Made by a program: the position numbers and the translations under genes
Shown: piece by piece, positions 13,183-15,283 of the stretch
Layout: each line of letters begins with the position of its first letter
Numbering within the stretch: position 1 is the first letter of the stretch
The notes under the pieces: model-generated
The model's database searches: none
Seen by the model: the letters and a program-made list of their open reading frames with translations, nothing else
What the model was told of the DNA's origin: nothing
Assembly (NCBI GenBank): GCA_934457515.1
Contig: CAKSHV010000003.1
Coordinates: 1 to 15,283 of the forward strand
Direction of reading: 5' to 3'
Length of the DNA: 15,283 nt
Origin: an uncultured Clostridia bacterium
Lineage (GTDB): Bacteria > Bacillota > Clostridia > RGIG6154

Positions 13183-15042
13183 CTATTCGTCAAGGAGCTC
13201 ACACAAAGTCTCCGCAAAATCGGTCGGGCTATCAATATTCATGCCCTCAATCAAAAGTGCGGTATCGTATAAAACAACCGCCAGCTTCTTTAATTTCTCC
13301 TGATCTGCGGCATACAGTGCCTTAATCTTTTCAAACATTTTATGGTTGGTGTTAATTTCCAAAACGCGCTCTGCTTTCACTTTTTGGTCGTTTGGCATTG
13401 CGTTTAACACCTTTTCCATTTCCAAAGACAGCGGGCCTGCACTGGATAAGCAAACCGGGTGCGTTTTTAATTTGGCAGACGCCTTAACTTCTTTCACCTT
13501 GCCCTCAAGCGCTTTGGTCAAAAACTCGAAAACATCTTTGTTTTCCTCGGTGTTTTCAGGTGTTTCGCCCGCGTCTGCGTCCGAAACCGATTTAAACTCT
13601 TTGTCTTTGTATTTACCCAGAATCTTTGCGGCAAACTCGTCCACGTCCTCGGTGAAATACAAAATCTCCACGCCCTGCTCTTTCAAAAGCTCGGTCTGCG
13701 GCAAACCGTCTGCCTTGTCGGCTGTCTCGGCGCACGCATAATAAATATATTTCTGATCCTCTTTCATGTTCTGAACATATTCGTCAAGCGAAACATATTT
13801 CTTCTCTTTGGAGGACGTAAACAAAATCAAATCCTGCAAGAACTCTTTTTCTGCGCCGTAGTTGTCATACACGCCGAACTTCAGTTGTCTGCCGAACGCC
13901 TTGAAGAATGTTTCGTATTTTTCGCGGTCGTTTTTCATAAGCGTTAAAAGCTCGCTCTTGATTTTCTTTTTTATGCTGCCCGCAATAACCTTTAACTGGC
14001 GGTCGTGCTGCAAAATTTCACGTGAAATGTTCAAAGACAAATCCGCCGAATCCACAAGTCCGCGCACAAAGCCGAAATAATCGGGCAGCAGGTCGGCGCA
14101 TTTATCCATAATCATAACGCCGTTGGTGTAAAGCTGCAAGCCTTTCTGATACTCTTTTGTGTAGTAATCAAAGGGCGGACGGGTCGGAATGTACAAAAGC
14201 GCCGTGTAGCTCACCACGCCGTCTGCACTGGTGTGAATGGTCAAAAGCGGGTCTTCAAAATCAAAGAATTTTTCCTTGTAAAACGCATTATATTCATCGC
14301 TTGTGAGTTCTGATTTGCTTTTGCGCCAAATCGGAATCATGCTGTTTAAGGTTTCTTCTTCGGTATAGTCCTCATACTCGTTCTCGGTGCCCTCTTTCAG
14401 CTTTTTCTTGGTCACGTCCATTTTAATAGGGTATTTAATGTAGTCGGAATATTTGCGAATCAGCTGTTTGATTTTATACTCGTCCAAAAATTCGCTGTAG
14501 TTCTCGTCCTCGGTATCTGCCTTTAAATACAGGGTAATGGTGGTGCCGACTGTTTCTTTTTCGCACGGAGTAACCGTGTAGCCGTCCGCACCGGAGGACT
14601 CCCAGCAAAACGCTTCATCGGAGCCGAATTTTAAGCTTTTCACCACAACGCGGTCGGAAACCATGAACGCAGAATAGAATCCAACGCCGAACTGACCGAT
14701 AATGTCCACATTTTCCTTTGTTTCTTTTTCGTTTTTAAACGCAAAGGAACCGCTTTTTGCGATCGTGCCGAGGTTGTCCTCCAGCTCCGCCTTGTCCATA
14801 CCGATACCGGTATCTTCAACGGTCAAAATGCGGTTTTCCTTGTCCGCCGTAATCTTAATGAAGAATTTGCTGCGGTCGAACGCCACATTTTCGTCGGATA
14901 AAGATAAGTAGTAATATTTGTCAATCGCGTCGCTTGCATTTGAAATCAGCTCACGCAAAAAAATCTCTTTGTGTGTATAAATAGAGTTAATCATCAAATC
15001 AAGCAGACGCTTAGACTCGGATTTAAATTGTTTTTTTGCCAT
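13183..15042 (-). CDS. htpG: Molecular chaperone HtpG (bacterial Hsp90)
   Basis: HtpG is the cytosolic ATP-dependent Hsp90 chaperone, a homodimer. The 619-residue protein shows the GHKL ATPase motifs: [15 protein letters not shown] (28-42, with Glu31 and Asn35), VEDTGIGM (75-82, with Asp77), [11 protein letters not shown] (92-102) and [13 protein letters not shown] (116-128). The middle domain includes [11 protein letters not shown] and [10 protein letters not shown], which holds the conserved catalytic-loop arginine, and a C-terminal dimerisation domain follows. There is no eukaryotic MEEVD tail, as expected. I place the start at ATG 15042 (MAKKQF): GAAGGTG is 7 nt before it, whereas the in-frame ATG at 15048 overlaps the spacing of that site. 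It is a single-gene unit with its own promoter, CIRCE operator and terminator. Confidence 0.96.
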   Translation of the reverse strand: MAKKQFKSESKRLLDLMINSIYTHKEIFLRELISNASDAIDKYYYLSLSDENVAFDRSKFFIKITADKENRILTVEDTGIGMDKAELEDNLGTIAKSGSFAFKNEKETKENVDIIGQFGVGFYSAFMVSDRVVVKSLKFGSDEAFCWESSGADGYTVTPCEKETVGTTITLYLKADTEDENYSEFLDEYKIKQLIRKYSDYIKYPIKMDVTKKKLKEGTENEYEDYTEEETLNSMIPIWRKSKSELTSDEYNAFYKEKFFDFEDPLLTIHTSADGVVSYTALLYIPTRPPFDYYTKEYQKGLQLYTNGVMIMDKCADLLPDYFGFVRGLVDSADLSLNISREILQHDRQLKVIAGSIKKKIKSELLTLMKNDREKYETFFKAFGRQLKFGVYDNYGAEKEFLQDLILFTSSKEKKYVSLDEYVQNMKEDQKYIYYACAETADKADGLPQTELLKEQGVEILYFTEDVDEFAAKILGKYKDKEFKSVSDADAGETPENTEENKDVFEFLTKALEGKVKEVKASAKLKTHPVCLSSAGPLSLEMEKVLNAMPNDQKVKAERVLEINTNHKMFEKIKALYAADQEKLKKLAVVLYDTALLIEGMNIDSPTDFAETLCELLDE

Positions 15043-15049
15043 ATTCATT

Positions 15050-15056
15050 CACCTTC
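15050..15056 (-). promoter_or_regulatory. Ribosome binding site that fixes the htpG start
   Basis: GAAGGTG on the minus strand is 7 nt from ATG 15042 but only 1 nt from the in-frame ATG at 15048, so translation should begin at 15042. Confidence 0.7.
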
Positions 15057-15065
15057 TGTTGTAAA

Positions 15066-15092
15066 TTAGCACTCTCACCTTTCGAGTGCTAA
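15066..15092. promoter_or_regulatory. CIRCE operator (HrcA binding site) of htpG
   Basis: TTAGCACTC (15066-15074), a 9-nt spacer and GAGTGCTAA (15084-15092) match the CIRCE consensus without a mismatch. It covers the predicted transcription start and the leader of htpG, 24 nt before the start codon. HrcA repression relieved by heat or by titration of GroEL is the established mode for this element. hrcA itself is not in the window. Confidence 0.97.
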
Positions 15093-15096
15093 TTTT

Positions 15097-15124
15097 ATTT
15101 TACCACGATTTTGCCGAATGTCAA
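15097..15124 (-). promoter_or_regulatory. Promoter of htpG
   Basis: On the minus strand a perfect -35 TTGACA (15124-15119) and a -10 TAAAAT (15102-15097) are 16 nt apart, and the -10 is extended by TGG. The start should fall near 15090, at the edge of CIRCE, so HrcA binding would block initiation. A strong vegetative promoter plus CIRCE is the class I heat-shock arrangement. Confidence 0.85.
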
Positions 15125-15156
15125 GGAAAATACGAAAAATTTTTAAAAATTTTAAT

Positions 15157-15192
15157 TTTTTTTCAAAAAAGACTTGATTTTTTTGAAAAAAA
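15157..15192. repeat. AT-rich inverted repeat between htpG and tRNA-Ser
   Basis: Arms of 14 nt, TTTTTTTCAAAAAA (15157-15170) and TTTTTTGAAAAAAA (15179-15192), are perfect inverse complements around GACTTGAT. The block overlaps the tRNA promoter's -35 and spacer. Long A and T runs suggest a bent or UP-element-like upstream region shared by two strong promoters, rather than a structured RNA; this is inference. Confidence 0.5.
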
Positions 15193-15202
15193 GTAGTATT
15201 AT
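15174..15202 (+). promoter_or_regulatory. Promoter of the tRNA-Ser gene
   Basis: A -35 TTGATT (15174-15179) and a -10 TATTAT (15197-15202) are 17 nt apart. Start is expected near 15209, about 11 nt before the tRNA 5' end. Confidence 0.65.
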
Positions 15203-15219
15203 ATATAGGTCACATAAAT

Positions 15220-15283
15220 GGAGAGGTGGCTGAGCTGGTCTAAGGCGCACGATTGGAAATCGTGTAACGGCTAATACCCGTTC
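15220..15283 (+). tRNA. tRNA-Ser (anticodon GGA), 3' part cut by window end
   Basis: The acceptor 5' strand GGAGAGG (15220-15226) is followed by the serine-type D arm GGCTGAGCTGG. The anticodon stem CACGA (15248-15252) pairs with TCGTG (15260-15264) around loop TTGGAAA, with anticodon GGA at 15255-15257 for UCC and UCU codons. A long class II variable arm begins after it (AACGG paired with CCGTT). The window ends near the variable arm, so the T arm and the 3' acceptor strand are not visible. Confidence 0.95.

Noticed and set aside
13059..13235. Upstream extension of the DUF3048 protein
   Set aside because: The extension reads through the htpG terminator and promoter DNA, overlaps the end of htpG, and would place about 60 residues before an evident lipoprotein signal peptide.

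Overview
The window is ordinary-looking chromosome of a low-to-moderate GC Firmicute, most likely an uncultured clostridial lineage. The signs are strong AGGAGG-type ribosome binding sites, AT-rich intergenic DNA with sigma-A-type promoters, a perfect CIRCE operator, a clostridial-type DivIVA-like coiled-coil protein, a DUF3048 (YerB-like) lipoprotein and a MurD with the P-loop GSDGKTT. The placement is inferred from gene content only. I see no phage, transposon, CRISPR array or integration boundary.

Left part (1-6150, all minus strand). A five-gene head-to-tail run is transcribed from a promoter at 6121-6149: murD, three tandem M42-family metallo-aminopeptidase genes, and a PLP enzyme of the methionine gamma-lyase-like / aluminium-resistance family. 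The first two M42 proteins keep the whole di-metal active site. The third keeps the fold and an open frame but has lost nearly every metal and catalytic residue, so it reads as a pseudo-peptidase. Both junctions inside the trio overlap by exactly 7 nt. Beyond this run is the 5' part of argC, with its own promoter covered by two tandem ArgR-box-like sites.

Middle part (6138-8536, plus strand). feoA-feoB, ferrous iron uptake, is divergent from murD; the two promoters have abutting -35 hexamers, and an 18-bp perfect palindrome covers the feo -10. After feoB come two hairpins and a roughly 340-bp stretch without an intact gene, holding what may be the decayed 3' end of a minus-strand gene.

Next part (8812-11979, plus strand). 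A compact run of four genes: a DivIVA-like protein, an Lrp/AsnC regulator, a class I/II aminotransferase that starts at TTG overlapping the regulator's stop, and a Ppx/GppA phosphatase. It ends at a strong terminator.

Right part (11995-15283). A DUF3048 lipoprotein and htpG lie on the minus strand, each with its own promoter and terminator; the htpG terminator runs straight into the lipoprotein promoter. htpG carries a perfect CIRCE operator at its transcription start, so it should be under HrcA. Divergent from it is a tRNA-Ser(GGA) gene cut by the window end.

The most unusual feature is the M42 trio with its dead third member, which suggests a hetero-oligomeric peptidase particle made alongside MurD. 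The rest is housekeeping, with some unusually readable regulatory sites.
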